A stretch of 60,701 bases of DNA from Desulfovibrio sp. (GCA_031271265.1 JAISWB010000038.1:1-60701), one strand, 5' to 3'; positions 1 through 8,485 are shown, counted from the first letter of the stretch. Numbers and translations: made by a program. Notes: generated from the sequence alone by a model not told the origin.

Positions 1-179
1 GCAAGCCGGGCAAAGGGCTTGCTCCGGCACCCGTTTACGCGGACCTGCCCGCTGCGTATCCATTTGTGCAGCAGCGGGGGCGGCAGGGGTTCGCGCAGCC
101 TGCGCTGCAGAAAACGCGCAAGCTTCATGTCCGCTTCGGCGGCGTCGACAACAAGGCAACGCGCCGGGGCGCGCATCAT
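1..179 (-). CDS. RluC/RluD-family pseudouridine synthase, N-terminal part (cut by window edge)
   Basis: Reading the minus strand from an ATG at 179 gives about 59 residues that fit the S4 RNA-binding domain opening RluA/RluC/RluD-type 23S rRNA pseudouridine synthases. The key run is LLHKWIRSGQVRVNG followed by a Lys-Pro pair, the usual S4 helix-loop. The catalytic domain lies outside the window. A second ATG at 176 is an equally possible start. It begins 10 bases after the stop of the BON lipoprotein, so the two are probably co-transcribed. Family level is fairly sure; the exact member cannot be decided from this fragment. Confidence 0.7.
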   Translation of the reverse strand, partial: MMRAPARCLVVDAAEADMKLARFLQRRLREPLPPPLLHKWIRSGQVRVNGCRSKPFARL

Positions 180-189
180 TACGGCGGCG

Positions 190-741
190 TCAATCGGGAA
201 GTATGTACGTTGTGACGCTTTTGACATGGTCGACGCGTTTCACTTCCCGCACAAGGCTGTCGATATCGGCCTGGGCCGGAGCGAGTCCCGCCAGCACCAC
301 ATGCCCGCCGCGCGCATCCACGACAACGCGGCCGCCGGCCACTTTACCCGCGAAAAGCGGCAACTCCTCAATCGCCGCCTCAATACCCGCATCCTCGCCC
401 GCATTGCCCGAGCCGGTGGGAAACCAGTGCGGCGTCACTTCCTTCACTCCAGGTATCTGTCGAGCCGTCTCTATTGCCCGGATGCGGAATTCCTTGTCCG
501 CCTCGCCGATCAAAAAGACCCGGCCGTTGAAGCAGTATACGCCGACCCCGTTGGCCGCGGACGGGTCCATGCCCAGCAGGGCGCTGGACAATTCCGTCTT
601 GATGTCGGCATCGTCGTAGCGGCTTTCTTCCCTGGGGATGTTGCGGGGCGCGGGCTGAATGACGGAGCAGGCGCAAAGAAGCAAGAGCGCCGTCATTGCC
701 GCCGGGGCCGAAATACCGGTTATGATGGTATGTATGGGCAT
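190..741 (-). CDS. BON-domain outer-membrane/periplasmic lipoprotein
   Basis: A 183-residue protein starting at the ATG at 741, which has a GAGG ribosome site 7 bases upstream; an upstream in-frame ATG at 786 lacks this. The N-terminus is a lipoprotein signal: a hydrophobic run TALLLLCAC with the lipid-modified Cys at about residue 25. Two BON domains follow. The first ends near IPGVKEVTPHW and the second near VDHVKSVTTYIL, each with the typical pattern of a Gly-Val/Leu-rich strand and an aliphatic-Val-Thr end. BON proteins such as YraP and OsmY bind phospholipid and help keep the outer membrane intact. It follows dxr on the same strand, where rseP is often found. The function is inferred from the family. 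Confidence 0.75.
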   Translation of the reverse strand: MPIHTIITGISAPAAMTALLLLCACSVIQPAPRNIPREESRYDDADIKTELSSALLGMDPSAANGVGVYCFNGRVFLIGEADKEFRIRAIETARQIPGVKEVTPHWFPTGSGNAGEDAGIEAAIEELPLFAGKVAGGRVVVDARGGHVVLAGLAPAQADIDSLVREVKRVDHVKSVTTYILPD

Positions 742-795
742 ACGCGGCCTCGTGAGACGGGAAAAAACGGTTTCGTCGGCGGGCAAGATATTCCC

Positions 796-2283
796 TCAAC
801 AGGCAAAAAGTTCCACCTCCCGTTGCGCCCGGACCCGCGCAACTGCATCCAGTGCCGGAACAGCCTCAATAGTGTCCGTCGCACAGGGGAAGGCATCGCA
901 AGCGTCCGGTTCGGCCGCGCCTCCGGACGCCTGCGCGGCGGCAGAGCCGCAAAACGTCCCGGCGCCGGAAGCGGGGCCGCCGTTCCCAGGGCTTGGGCCG
1001 CCCGGCCGATCCGGGCAAGGCCCGGCAGCGTCTTCACCTTCTTCATCAACATTTTTTTTGCGCTTTGCAACCCCCCCCTCCAAGGGGCTCCCCGTGCGTC
1101 TTGCGGCGAAACCACTCTCCGGGCGAAGCCGGCCGCGGCTTGCGCCGTACGCGCCCAGACAGCGTTCCACGATGCGCGGAATGGCGCCGAAAGGGATGCG
1201 CCCGGCCAGAAAAGCTTCCACGGCCACTTCATTGGCGGCGTTCAGGACCACCGGGTAGCCGTCGCCTTTTTCTCCGGCTCTGCGTGCGAGGTCGAGACAA
1301 GGGAAGGCGAGACGGTCCGGAGGGGAAAAATGCAGGGATCCCAGGGTGGCCAGATCCAGAGCGGGGGCGCCGCTGTTCAGGCGCTCCGGAAACCCCAGGC
1401 AGTAGGAAATGGGGATGCGCATATCCGGCACGCCGAGCTGGGCAAGCAGCGAACCGTCCGTAAACTCCGCCAGGGAGTGCACCACCGATTCCCTGTGCAC
1501 GACCACATCCAGGTCCGCCATGGGCAGGCCGAACAGGTGATGGGCCTCGATGAGTTCGAGTCCTTTGTTCATGAGCGTGGCCGAGTCTATGCTGACCTTG
1601 GCGCCCATGTTCCAGGTGGGATGTTTGAGGGCCTGGTCGGGGCGGGCCTTGTCCGTCTCATCTTTGGGGCGTCCGAAAAAGGGGCCGCCCGAGGCCGTGA
1701 GGATCAGGCGGCGCAGGGACCCGCGCCCTTCAGTAGGAAACGCGCGCCCGTTGCTGCCGGCCAGGCACTGAAAAACGGCGTTGTGTTCCGAGTCCACGGG
1801 CAAAACGGATGCTCCGCTGCGGGCGCAGGCTTCGCGTATGAGCCGCCCGGCCAGCACCAGCGATTCCTTGTTGGCCAGGGCGATGATTTTGCCGGAGCAG
1901 GCGGCGGCGTAGGTGCCGCACAGCCCGGCCGCGCCGGATTGCGCCGAAACGACCATGTCGACGTCCGCCGAGCGGGCCGCTTCCGCGCAGCCTTCGCTCC
2001 CGACGAGCACGGGCGGGCGCAGACCGCGGGGCAGCAGGCGGCGCAGGCGCTCTGCGCTCTCCTCGTCCTGCGCGCACAGCAGGGTGGGTTCGAATTCCCC
2101 GGCCTGGGCGGCGAGCAGTTCCATGTTCCTGCCGCCCGCCAACGCCGCAATGCGGAAGCGTTGCGGCTGCAGACGCACGACCTCCAGCACGGAACGCCCG
2201 ATGGAGCCGGTGCTGCCGAGTACGGCAAGAACGCGCGGACCGTTGCCGGCCTTGGGTTGCGGCAGTCCCGAGATATAGCGCAT
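796..2283 (-). CDS. dxr: 1-deoxy-D-xylulose 5-phosphate reductoisomerase with a C-terminal insertion
   Basis: Second step of the MEP isoprenoid pathway, making 2-C-methyl-D-erythritol 4-phosphate with NADPH. The NADPH loop GSTGSIG (residues 23-29), the NKES motif (138-141), SEH (165-167), SGGPFF (198-203), the flexible-loop region HPTWNMG with KVSIDSATLMNKGLE (221-243), and NAANEVAVEAF (348-358) are all present. The protein is 495 residues against about 385-400 for the family. The excess is a segment at about residues 381-469 (bases 877-1143), rich in Gly, Pro, Ala and Arg. It sits between the last conserved helix (IVERCLG) and the conserved end (DTIEAVPALDAVARVRA), so the frame is kept. Part of this segment matches dispersed intergenic repeats of the window. 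It is probably translated with cdsA and uppS upstream. Confidence 0.93.
   Translation of the reverse strand: MRYISGLPQPKAGNGPRVLAVLGSTGSIGRSVLEVVRLQPQRFRIAALAGGRNMELLAAQAGEFEPTLLCAQDEESAERLRRLLPRGLRPPVLVGSEGCAEAARSADVDMVVSAQSGAAGLCGTYAAACSGKIIALANKESLVLAGRLIREACARSGASVLPVDSEHNAVFQCLAGSNGRAFPTEGRGSLRRLILTASGGPFFGRPKDETDKARPDQALKHPTWNMGAKVSIDSATLMNKGLELIEAHHLFGLPMADLDVVVHRESVVHSLAEFTDGSLLAQLGVPDMRIPISYCLGFPERLNSGAPALDLATLGSLHFSPPDRLAFPCLDLARRAGEKGDGYPVVLNAANEVAVEAFLAGRIPFGAIPRIVERCLGAYGASRGRLRPESGFAARRTGSPLEGGVAKRKKNVDEEGEDAAGPCPDRPGGPSPGNGGPASGAGTFCGSAAAQASGGAAEPDACDAFPCATDTIEAVPALDAVARVRAQREVELFAC
1046..1143. repeat. Dispersed repeat copy inside dxr
   Basis: The DNA of the dxr insertion resembles the intergenic repeat at 12361. 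Both have a GGTTTGAAACC/GCTTTGCAACC-like start, then a CCTTCAAGG/CCTCCAAGG core, then a CCGGC-GAAGCCGG hairpin. Read on the minus strand the dxr copy gives GFAARRTGSPLEGGVAKRK, and the 12361 copy gives GFAGRQAGISLKGEVSNHK, a clear protein-level match. The alignment was made by eye. Confidence 0.5.
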
Positions 2284-2288
2284 GACGT

Positions 2289-3194
2289 TCAGGATCCCTG
2301 CGCAAGGCGCGTGACGATGCGGATAAGCATGTACGTCGGCAGCACGAACAGGAAGCTGTCGATGCGGTCGAGCATCCCGCCGTGCCCCGGCAGCAGGCTG
2401 CCCGAATCCTTGCGGCCCAGGCCGCGTTTCAGGGCGGATTCAAAAAGGTCTCCGGCAACGGCCGCAAGATGCAGGACCGCTCCCATGATCGCCCAAGCCC
2501 AGAGCGGCAGGTGCAGAAAACGCCATTGCAGGGGCTCGGCGGCCGCACCCATGAGCAGGCACACCGCCGTACACAGCACAAGACCCCCGCCGAAGCCTTC
2601 CCAGGATTTCAGGGGACTGACCCCGGGACAGAGCTTGTGCCGACCGAAAAACGTACCCGCGTAATAGCCTCCCGTATCCGAGGCGACGGCGCAGAGAATG
2701 ACCAGGAACTGCTCGGCGGGCGTGAGATACAGCCCGAGCTGCAGGGTAAGGGGAATGTAGGCCATGCCGAAAAACAGGGGAGCGTAGTCCGTTACGGAGA
2801 GGCGGTTCCGGCCCCGGACGCGGTCATAAAGCACGACAAGCCCCGCAGCCGGTGCGGCAAGGGCCGCCGCCGTCAGGGTGACCAATGGATCAATGCTTCC
2901 GGAGAGGACAAGCGCCGCGCACAACACAACTCCCGCGACCTTGAGGCCGGGGCGTGCCGGTCCGGTGTGCACGGCAAGGAATTCCAGGAACCCGATACAG
3001 GCGACGACCAGCACAAGCAGGCGCAAGGGCAGTCCGCCGCGGGCCACGGCCGCGGCGACAACGAGAGAAAACGCCAGAGCCGTGCCGATGCGGGCAAAGT
3101 TGCCGTTTTTTTGCAGAACGGCGGCCGCGCGGGCAAGACCCTCGATTTTTTTCAGGGGAGCGGCGATGCGGGTAAGTAGCTTGAACATCAACAA
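2289..3194 (-). CDS. cdsA: Phosphatidate cytidylyltransferase (CDP-diglyceride synthase)
   Basis: Integral membrane enzyme making CDP-diacylglycerol from phosphatidate and CTP, the branch point of phospholipid synthesis. The 301-residue protein has about eight hydrophobic segments. It ends with the CDP-DAG synthase signature: a Ser then LKRGLGRKDSGSLLPGHGG then MLDRID, with the invariant Lys-Asp, His-Gly-Gly and Asp-Arg. Length is normal. Its start overlaps the end of uppS by 7 bases; a second Met two codons on is a possible start. dxr begins 5 bases after its stop, so uppS-cdsA-dxr is one tightly packed operon, the usual arrangement in proteobacteria. Confidence 0.92.
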   Translation of the reverse strand: MLMFKLLTRIAAPLKKIEGLARAAAVLQKNGNFARIGTALAFSLVVAAAVARGGLPLRLLVLVVACIGFLEFLAVHTGPARPGLKVAGVVLCAALVLSGSIDPLVTLTAAALAAPAAGLVVLYDRVRGRNRLSVTDYAPLFFGMAYIPLTLQLGLYLTPAEQFLVILCAVASDTGGYYAGTFFGRHKLCPGVSPLKSWEGFGGGLVLCTAVCLLMGAAAEPLQWRFLHLPLWAWAIMGAVLHLAAVAGDLFESALKRGLGRKDSGSLLPGHGGMLDRIDSFLFVLPTYMLIRIVTRLAQGS

Positions 3195-4003
3195 CCTCCG
3201 GAAGGAAGCCTGCCGGCGGGCGCCGGCGGTTGCGGACAGCCTTGTCCCGGCTGCCCGCCCGTACCCCCGTAGCGCCGCGTTCTGCCGGCATAGTCGCGCA
3301 GGGCGTCGTGCAGGTCGGCAGGCGAAAAATCCGGCCAGAGCACATCGCAGAAGTACAGTTCGCTGTAGGCCGCCTGGAAAAGCAGAAAATTGCTGAGGCG
3401 TTTTTCTCCGCCGGTGCGGATGACCAAGTCCGGATCCGATCTGCCCGCCGTGTACAGCAGGCCGGCCAGAGTTTCCTGGCTCAGCGCGGAAGCGGGAGCT
3501 CCGGACTGCATATACAGGCGGCAGGCTCTCGCTATGTCTTCACGTCCGGAATAGTTAAGGGCCAGAGTGAGCATCAGGCGCTCATTGTTCCGCGTGCGCA
3601 GGCAGGCGCGGTCCAGCGCCCTGCGCGCGTAAAGCGGCAGTTCCGCCGTTTCGCCGATAAGCAGAAGGCGGACGCCCCGTTTTTCCAAATCAGGCAGTTC
3701 CCTGTTGATGAAATCGGTCAGCAGCCTGAAAAGAAAACGCACTTCCCGTGCCGGGCGCGACCAATTTTCCCTGGAAAAGGTGTACAGGGTGAGTTCCGCA
3801 ATGCCTATGTCCAGGCATTCCTCAACCGCGGCGCGGGCCGCGGCGGTCCCCGCCCTGTGCCCTTCGCTGCGCGGCAGATTTCCGGCTTCGGCCCAGCGTC
3901 CGTTGCCGTCCATGATAATTGCCACATGCCCGGGCAGCTTGCCCGCGGGTTCCACGCAAGGAGCAACCCTGCGGGCACATTCCGGAATGACTGGTTCGTT
4001 CAC
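3188..4003 (-). CDS. uppS: Undecaprenyl diphosphate synthase (cis-prenyltransferase)
   Basis: Cytoplasmic enzyme that elongates farnesyl diphosphate with isopentenyl diphosphate to the C55 carrier lipid of cell-wall synthesis. The catalytic start HVAIIMDGNGRWA carries the Asp that binds the diphosphate. It is followed by the GHRAG, TLYTFSRENWSRP and, near the end, RTGGEKRLSNFLLFQ and YSELYF motifs, all conserved in UppS. At 271 residues it is slightly long. The N-terminal 20 residues and a Gly/Pro-rich C-terminal tail after the last conserved helix are extra. It is the first gene of the uppS-cdsA-dxr set; an AT-rich region at 4080-4145 may carry its promoter. Confidence 0.93.
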   Translation of the reverse strand: MNEPVIPECARRVAPCVEPAGKLPGHVAIIMDGNGRWAEAGNLPRSEGHRAGTAAARAAVEECLDIGIAELTLYTFSRENWSRPAREVRFLFRLLTDFINRELPDLEKRGVRLLLIGETAELPLYARRALDRACLRTRNNERLMLTLALNYSGREDIARACRLYMQSGAPASALSQETLAGLLYTAGRSDPDLVIRTGGEKRLSNFLLFQAAYSELYFCDVLWPDFSPADLHDALRDYAGRTRRYGGTGGQPGQGCPQPPAPAGRLPSGGC

Positions 4004-4079
4004 AAGCGCCTCGCCGCTGTCGACATGGAGAGCAGCCTAGCGTTTCGCCGCACGCCGGTCAAGACGCCTTTTATCTTGA

Positions 4080-4300
4080 GCTTTTCATCCAAACGATGGT
4101 TTCTTTATTATAACATTCTGTATCTATTATCTATAATCATTGTGCAGGTGAAACTCTTCTTGTCTTCCACACCTGCCCGACGCCGCCCGAAGTTTGCCGG
4201 CGTCGGCCGGGAAGCGATCAAGACGGCCCATGTTTTTCACGCTTCCCCCCTTCTTTACGATTTTTGCTTGCATTAATCGGGAAAAGGCGCTACTTGGAAA
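4080..4300. promoter_or_regulatory. Divergent intergenic region between uppS and zapB
   Basis: The 300-base gap between two divergently read operons is AT-rich at 4085-4145. On the minus strand TTATAATAAAG (about 4103-4113) could be the -10 box for uppS. Near zapB (4255-4290) there is a second AT-rich stretch. No clear operator was seen. Confidence 0.3.
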
Positions 4301-4303
4301 CAC

Positions 4304-4540
4304 ATGGAACTTATCGAACAACTAGAGCAACGTATCGGTGCCCTGCTGGACAAATTCGACAGACTCGTTGCCGAGAATGCCGCCCTCAAGGAGGAGCATG
4401 CGAAGGCAACCAAGGCTCTGAAGGACGAAAACGACAAGCTGAGGAACGAGCTGGCGGTAGAGCGTTCGCTGACCACCGACGCGGTGGCGCGGATTGAGTC
4501 CATAGTGGCGCGAATCAAGGATCGGGCAGGTCAAGAGTAG
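4304..4540 (+). CDS. Small coiled-coil cell-division protein, ZapB-like
   Basis: A 78-residue protein made almost entirely of heptads: ELIEQLEQRIGALLDKFDRL, then a long Lys/Glu/Asn/Leu helix ending in ARIESIVARIKD. This is the size and form of ZapB, which links ZapA at the Z-ring with the Ter region in Escherichia. Sequence conservation in ZapB-type proteins is weak, so the call rests on coiled-coil form and on position: it stands 4 bases upstream of zapA. No strong ribosome site was seen before the ATG. Confidence 0.6.
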   Translation: MELIEQLEQRIGALLDKFDRLVAENAALKEEHAKATKALKDENDKLRNELAVERSLTTDAVARIESIVARIKDRAGQE

Positions 4541-4544
4541 GGTC

Positions 4545-4823
4545 ATGCACAGCCACACCCTCGAAGTGCTGGGTTTTGAGCTGTCCTTTAAGGCTGAAGC
4601 CGATTCAGGCCGGATAGGGAAGGCAAAAGACCTTTTGGACGAGAGGTACGAACGGCTTGCACGGCACGGCGGATCGCTCGGCAAGGAGAAGCTGTTGGCT
4701 TTTCTTGCTTTGTCCCTGGCGGATGACGTGATGGTCATGCTGCAGGAGAAAGACGAGGGAGAAAAGCGGATACGCGAACTTCTGGGCAAACTTGAAAAAG
4801 TCGAAGGATATGTAACGCGCTGA
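4545..4823 (+). CDS. zapA: Cell division protein ZapA
   Basis: A 92-residue protein with the ZapA order. An N-terminal beta segment (HTLEVLGFELSFKAEAD) is followed by a region on the pattern of ...LLDERYERLARHGG, then a helix KEKLLAFLALSLADDVMVMLQE that becomes a coiled coil. ZapA binds FtsZ and bundles its filaments. It stands between the zapB-like gene and a 6S RNA, and the zapA-6S RNA linkage is conserved in many proteobacteria, which supports both calls. Confidence 0.85.
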   Translation: MHSHTLEVLGFELSFKAEADSGRIGKAKDLLDERYERLARHGGSLGKEKLLAFLALSLADDVMVMLQEKDEGEKRIRELLGKLEKVEGYVTR

Positions 4824-4844
4824 CCGCGTTTTTTATTACAAGGA

Positions 4845-5023
4845 CACCCTGGAGCGCTCGTGACGGTTGCCGTCGCAGGCCTCACAAGCATAAGTAAAGG
4901 GGTTTGAGCGACGATCCGGTGTGCAGGCCCGGGATACGCCGGGAAGCCTTAAGGATCGTCCGATTGCCTCGCCGTAGCGCCACAGGTTCTGCGGGAGGGT
5001 ATCCGCACGGCTCCTCCGGGGTT
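4845..5023 (+). ncRNA. ssrS: 6S RNA
   Basis: About 180 bases downstream of zapA. The ends pair as a closing stem: ACCCTGGAG at 4846-4854 with CTCCGGGGT at 5014-5022. The middle has the most conserved 6S segment, GTGTGCAGGCCCGGG...CCGGGAAGCCTTAAG (about 4918-4954), which lines up with the Escherichia 6S segment ending in GAGAAGCCTTAA. 6S RNA mimics an open promoter and binds the sigma-70 RNA polymerase holoenzyme, lowering transcription in slow growth. The position after zapA is the classical one. A strong terminator follows at 5071. Confidence 0.85.
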
Positions 5024-5070
5024 ACCGACTTTTTCCGTATTGCCGAGACAGGCATTCTCCTTAATCGGCC

Positions 5071-5103
5071 GCGCTTTCCCCGTCGGGAAAAGCGCTTTTT
5101 TTT
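5071..5103 (+). terminator. Rho-independent terminator after zapA/6S RNA
   Basis: An 11-bp stem, GCGCTTTCCCC with GGGAAAAGCGC (one mismatch), is followed by eight T residues. It ends the zapA-6S RNA unit 30 bases before the rny start codon. Confidence 0.8.
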
Positions 5104-5132
5104 GCCCGCCCGCATTTTGCCGTGAGGAGAAT

Positions 5133-6692
5133 ATGGAAACGAGCCTAGTTGCCTATATCGCCGTCGCGGCCGCCTGCGGCGCGGTCCTCAGCCTGTTGCT
5201 GGTCCGCGCGGCCGGTGCGCGGCGCCTCAAGGGAGCCGACCAGCTTGCCCGAAGGATTATTGAAGAGGCGAGAAAGGAAGCTCAGGCGCACAAAAAAGAA
5301 ATTTTTCTCCAGGGCAAGGATGAAGTGCTGGAAGCCAAGCGCCTTATGGAAGCTGAATTGAAGGAGCGGGAACGCGAACTCAAGGCCAGGGACAAAAAAC
5401 TTGAGGAACAGAGCGAAAAACTTGAGGGAAAACTGGAAAACGCCCGTAAACGGGAGCAGGAATTTCTGCTTACGGAACGGGAGTTCACGCGCAAGGGTAA
5501 AGAATTGGACGAGCTGCGGGAAACATTGACCGCGAAGATAGCCGAGCAGGAACAGCGCCTGCAGGAAGTGGCCGGGCTGACCATGGAGGAAGCCAGGGCC
5601 GGTCTTTTAGCGGATATAGAAGCCAAAAGCAGGCATGATGCGGCCCGCATGATGCGGCTCATCGAAACCGAGTCCAGAGAGATTGCGGACCGCAAGGCCA
5701 AGGAGATCCTGGCGACCGCCATTCAGCGTTACGCGGGCGACTACGTGGCCGAGCAGACGGTGACCACCGTCACCCTGCCCAGCGAGGACATGAAAGGACG
5801 TATCATCGGGCGCGAGGGACGCAACATCCGTGCCCTGGAAGCGGCGACCGGCGTGGACCTGATTATCGACGACACTCCGGAAACGGTTATTCTTTCGGCA
5901 TACAGTCCTCTGCGTCGGCAGGTGGCCAAGATGGCCCTGGAGCACCTTATTCAGGACGGGCGCATCCATCCCGCGCGCATTGAGGATATTGTGCGCAAGG
6001 TTGAGCAGGAGCTTGAGGTGCATGTGCGCGAGGTGGGCGAACAGGCTACCTTCGACGCGGGCGTGCACGGCATGCATCCGGACATCGTGCGCCTGCTGGG
6101 TCAGCTCAAATTCCGCACCAGCTTTTCGCAGAACGTGCTGCAGCATTCTCTGGAGGTGGCTTCTCTCTGCGGGGTCATGGCTGCCGAGTTGGATATGGAC
6201 ATCAAGCGGGCCAAGCGCGCCGGTCTGCTGCACGATATCGGCAAGGCGCTGGACCATGAAATAGAAGGCTCCCACGCGGTCATCGGCGCCGACATGGTCA
6301 AGCGCTACGGAGAAAACAAGGACATAGTCCACGCCATAGCGGCGCACCACGAGGATACGCCGCCGAAAAGCGCGTTGGCCGTGCTCGTCCAGGCAGCGGA
6401 TTGTCTTTCCGGCGCACGCCCCGGCGCGCGCAAGGAATTGCTGGAGAACTACGTCAGGCGCCTTGAAGACCTGGAAAACATTGCGAATTCATTCAGCGGC
6501 ATTTCCAAGGCCTACGCCATACAGGCCGGCCGCGAAATCCGCGTGATGGTCAATTCCGACGATGTGGACGACGACAGCACCTTCCTGCTCTGCAAGGATA
6601 TCGCGGCGAAAATTGAGTCCAACCTGACCTATCCGGGTCAGATCCGGGTCACCGTGATCCGCGAACACAGAGCCGTGGGGTATGCCAAGTAA
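5133..6692 (+). CDS. rny: Ribonuclease Y
   Basis: Membrane-anchored endoribonuclease that starts mRNA decay. The start is the ATG at 5133, with a GAGGAGA ribosome site 5 bases before it, giving 519 residues, the usual length. Order of parts: one N-terminal transmembrane helix ([19 protein letters not shown]), a long charged coiled coil (about residues 30-200), a KH RNA-binding domain containing [15 protein letters not shown], and an HD phosphohydrolase domain with [16 protein letters not shown] as metal-binding site. The conserved end [10 protein letters not shown] is intact. It is a single gene after the 6S terminator, convergent with nadK. Confidence 0.95.
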   Translation: METSLVAYIAVAAACGAVLSLLLVRAAGARRLKGADQLARRIIEEARKEAQAHKKEIFLQGKDEVLEAKRLMEAELKERERELKARDKKLEEQSEKLEGKLENARKREQEFLLTEREFTRKGKELDELRETLTAKIAEQEQRLQEVAGLTMEEARAGLLADIEAKSRHDAARMMRLIETESREIADRKAKEILATAIQRYAGDYVAEQTVTTVTLPSEDMKGRIIGREGRNIRALEAATGVDLIIDDTPETVILSAYSPLRRQVAKMALEHLIQDGRIHPARIEDIVRKVEQELEVHVREVGEQATFDAGVHGMHPDIVRLLGQLKFRTSFSQNVLQHSLEVASLCGVMAAELDMDIKRAKRAGLLHDIGKALDHEIEGSHAVIGADMVKRYGENKDIVHAIAAHHEDTPPKSALAVLVQAADCLSGARPGARKELLENYVRRLEDLENIANSFSGISKAYAIQAGREIRVMVNSDDVDDDSTFLLCKDIAAKIESNLTYPGQIRVTVIREHRAVGYAK

Positions 6693-6844
6693 CTGTGTTC
6701 CGTTTCCGCGAAAATTACTGATTTCCGCAAAAATCGGCAAACATCGGCCGTAAGTCCGATGCGCCGCTAAACGGCGTGATCCGGCCGAAAACCCGCCTTA
6801 CGGCTGACGATCCTGCGTTAAAAAATTTACCTGATAAGGCTGTA

Positions 6845-7726
6845 TCAGTAATAGTCGGCGTCTGCTTTTTCGACTTCGCCGGGAGCGGCGAATCCCCTCT
6901 GCAGCAGGCGCTCAAAATAGCCTGCCGCCCCGAAATCAGCCGTGATAAGACGTTCCCGCATGCCGTAAACTTCCAGGACATCGCCCCCGGCAACCTGCCG
7001 GCTTTCCTGTCCGTCTACCGTCAGATATATATCCGGCGAAGGTTCCTCCACAAGGACGGAAAACCGCGTTTCCGGGCTGAGCGCCATGGGGCGGAAACCG
7101 TTCAGGTACGGGCAGATGGCCGTAACCGCGTAGGCATTGAGCCCCGGCGCCATCAGCGGTCCGCCGGCCGAGCCGGAATAGCCGGAAGACCCGATGGGGG
7201 TGGAGAAAATCAGGCCGTCCGAGCGCAGAACAATAAAGGGCCTGCCGTTGACGGCAAGGCGCAGGCTGCACAGACGCGCCACCCGGCCGCGCGTCAGTAC
7301 CACATCGTTGACCGCCTCCCCCCGAAGCTGTTCACCGCTGCCGCGCAACAGCGTATACTGCAGAGTCATGTGTTTTTCCGTTGCCGGACCGCCGGCCGGA
7401 ATCCCTGCAAGCACGTCGACGCAGTTTTCCGGGGTCAGTTCGTTCAAAAAACCCACGCGCCCGAAGTTGACCCCTCCCACAGGCACGCCCCGGTCCAGGC
7501 ATCTGCGGGCAACGGCGATGAAAGTTCCGTCGCCGCCGAGCACCAGGATAAGTCCGACGTCGGGCGGAAGACAGGAGACAGGGTCGTCGTCCGGGTAAAA
7601 GGCCGTGCTGAACGGGACGCCCCGGCGGGCCAGCATATCCGCAATCTCCGCGCAGGTCGCCCCGGCGCAGCGATTACCTTTTTTCACCACAAGGGCCACG
7701 GCGCCGAGCGCCCGCCCCCCGCTCAT
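6845..7726 (-). CDS. nadK: NAD kinase
   Basis: Phosphorylates NAD to NADP. The 293-residue protein has the diagnostic GGDGT motif in LVLGGDGTFIAVAR, the NFGRVGFLNEL segment just after it, and the second conserved glycine-rich block near SSGYSGSAGGPLMAP. Length is typical. Its ATG overlaps the TGA of the gene upstream (ATGA), pointing to translational coupling with the small membrane protein at 7723-8241. It converges with rny across about 150 bases. Confidence 0.93.
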   Translation of the reverse strand: MSGGRALGAVALVVKKGNRCAGATCAEIADMLARRGVPFSTAFYPDDDPVSCLPPDVGLILVLGGDGTFIAVARRCLDRGVPVGGVNFGRVGFLNELTPENCVDVLAGIPAGGPATEKHMTLQYTLLRGSGEQLRGEAVNDVVLTRGRVARLCSLRLAVNGRPFIVLRSDGLIFSTPIGSSGYSGSAGGPLMAPGLNAYAVTAICPYLNGFRPMALSPETRFSVLVEEPSPDIYLTVDGQESRQVAGGDVLEVYGMRERLITADFGAAGYFERLLQRGFAAPGEVEKADADYY

Positions 7727-8241
7727 CGTCTGCCGCTCCTGCGCGCGGACGGAAGGCGCAGGCCGGCATCCGGCAGCCTGTCGCCCGCGGGGCTTCCGGC
7801 GTAGGCGTCCCGGCCGGAGGGCGGCCCGAAGCCGTCATCAAACAGGAAGGGGTCTTTTTCCGGATCGTAGTTGTCCGTCGATGTCCGCGCCGGGAGCGGC
7901 GGCGGCAGAAGGAGATCGTCGGACGCCCTGCTGCCGGGTGTTCCAAGCGGTGTGTGCGGCAATCCGCCCTTTTGCCCGGCCGGGGAAAGCGCATCGCGCG
8001 TCCGGCCGGGCTCCGCGTGGGAACCGGTGTCTTCGCCCCCCTGCCGGCGCCGCAGCAGAAAACTCATATCCATGAGCTGACGTTCCAGATCGGCCAGGTA
8101 CATCTGCTGCTTGCGCAGAGCCTCACGCGTTTCTTCGCCTTGCGACGATATTGCGCGGGACAGGAAAAAAAAGACAACGACCAGACCGACAAAAAACAGC
8201 ATCTGTATAGCCATGGTCGTTGCAAGCGGATCTGTAAACAT
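7723..8241 (-). CDS. Small single-pass membrane protein of unknown function
   Basis: Not recognised. The likely start is the ATG at 8241, giving 172 residues. A transmembrane helix (MLFFVGLVVVFFFLSRAI) is followed by a charged helix (EETREALRKQQMYLADLERQL, possible coiled coil) and a long Pro/Gly/Asp-rich disordered tail ending in basic residues (SARRSGRR). An in-frame extension upstream would read through repeat DNA and is unlikely to be translated. It overlaps nadK by 4 bases and so belongs to the same operon. The layout, a short helix anchor with cytoplasmic coiled coil, suggests a structural or scaffold role, but nothing specific can be claimed. Confidence 0.6.
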   Translation of the reverse strand: MFTDPLATTMAIQMLFFVGLVVVFFFLSRAISSQGEETREALRKQQMYLADLERQLMDMSFLLRRRQGGEDTGSHAEPGRTRDALSPAGQKGGLPHTPLGTPGSRASDDLLLPPPLPARTSTDNYDPEKDPFLFDDGFGPPSGRDAYAGSPAGDRLPDAGLRLPSARRSGRR

Positions 8242-8309
8242 GCGCACCCCGAAAAAAACACGTTGCCCGCGCCCCGTATTTTCAAGCCTTCCGACGCGAA
8301 ACAGAAGAA

Positions 8310-8476
8310 GTGCCGAAACGGTATTCCCGGCTTCGCCGGGTGTCAACCGGGAATCTCTCAGTAAGAAATCTCCCCGCCGGAGGTCCACTCGTCGGGAATC
8401 CCCGTCGTAAACATCCCCGTTGGTAGTCCGCCCGTCGGGAACCTCAGCGTCGGTATGGCTTTCAAACCATAAAAGT
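8310..8476 (-). repeat. Dispersed intergenic repeat carrying a 15-nt tandem repeat
   Basis: Read on the minus strand this starts TTTATGGTTTGAAAG, like the copy at 12361. It ends with GAGATTCCCGGTTGACACCC and a CCCGGCGAAGCCGGG hairpin, again as in that copy. Between the two ends five to six degenerate 15-base units are inserted (8371-8460), with a core CGTCGG on the plus strand. The same 15-base unit occurs in frame in the aconitase gene at about 15024-15163. Confidence 0.7.
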
Positions 8477-8485
8477 AATGTTGAT

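Noticed and set aside
19..2664. 881-codon open frame on the plus strand
   Set aside because: It is antisense to the BON gene, dxr and cdsA, which have clear motifs. High GC content produces such long mirror frames.
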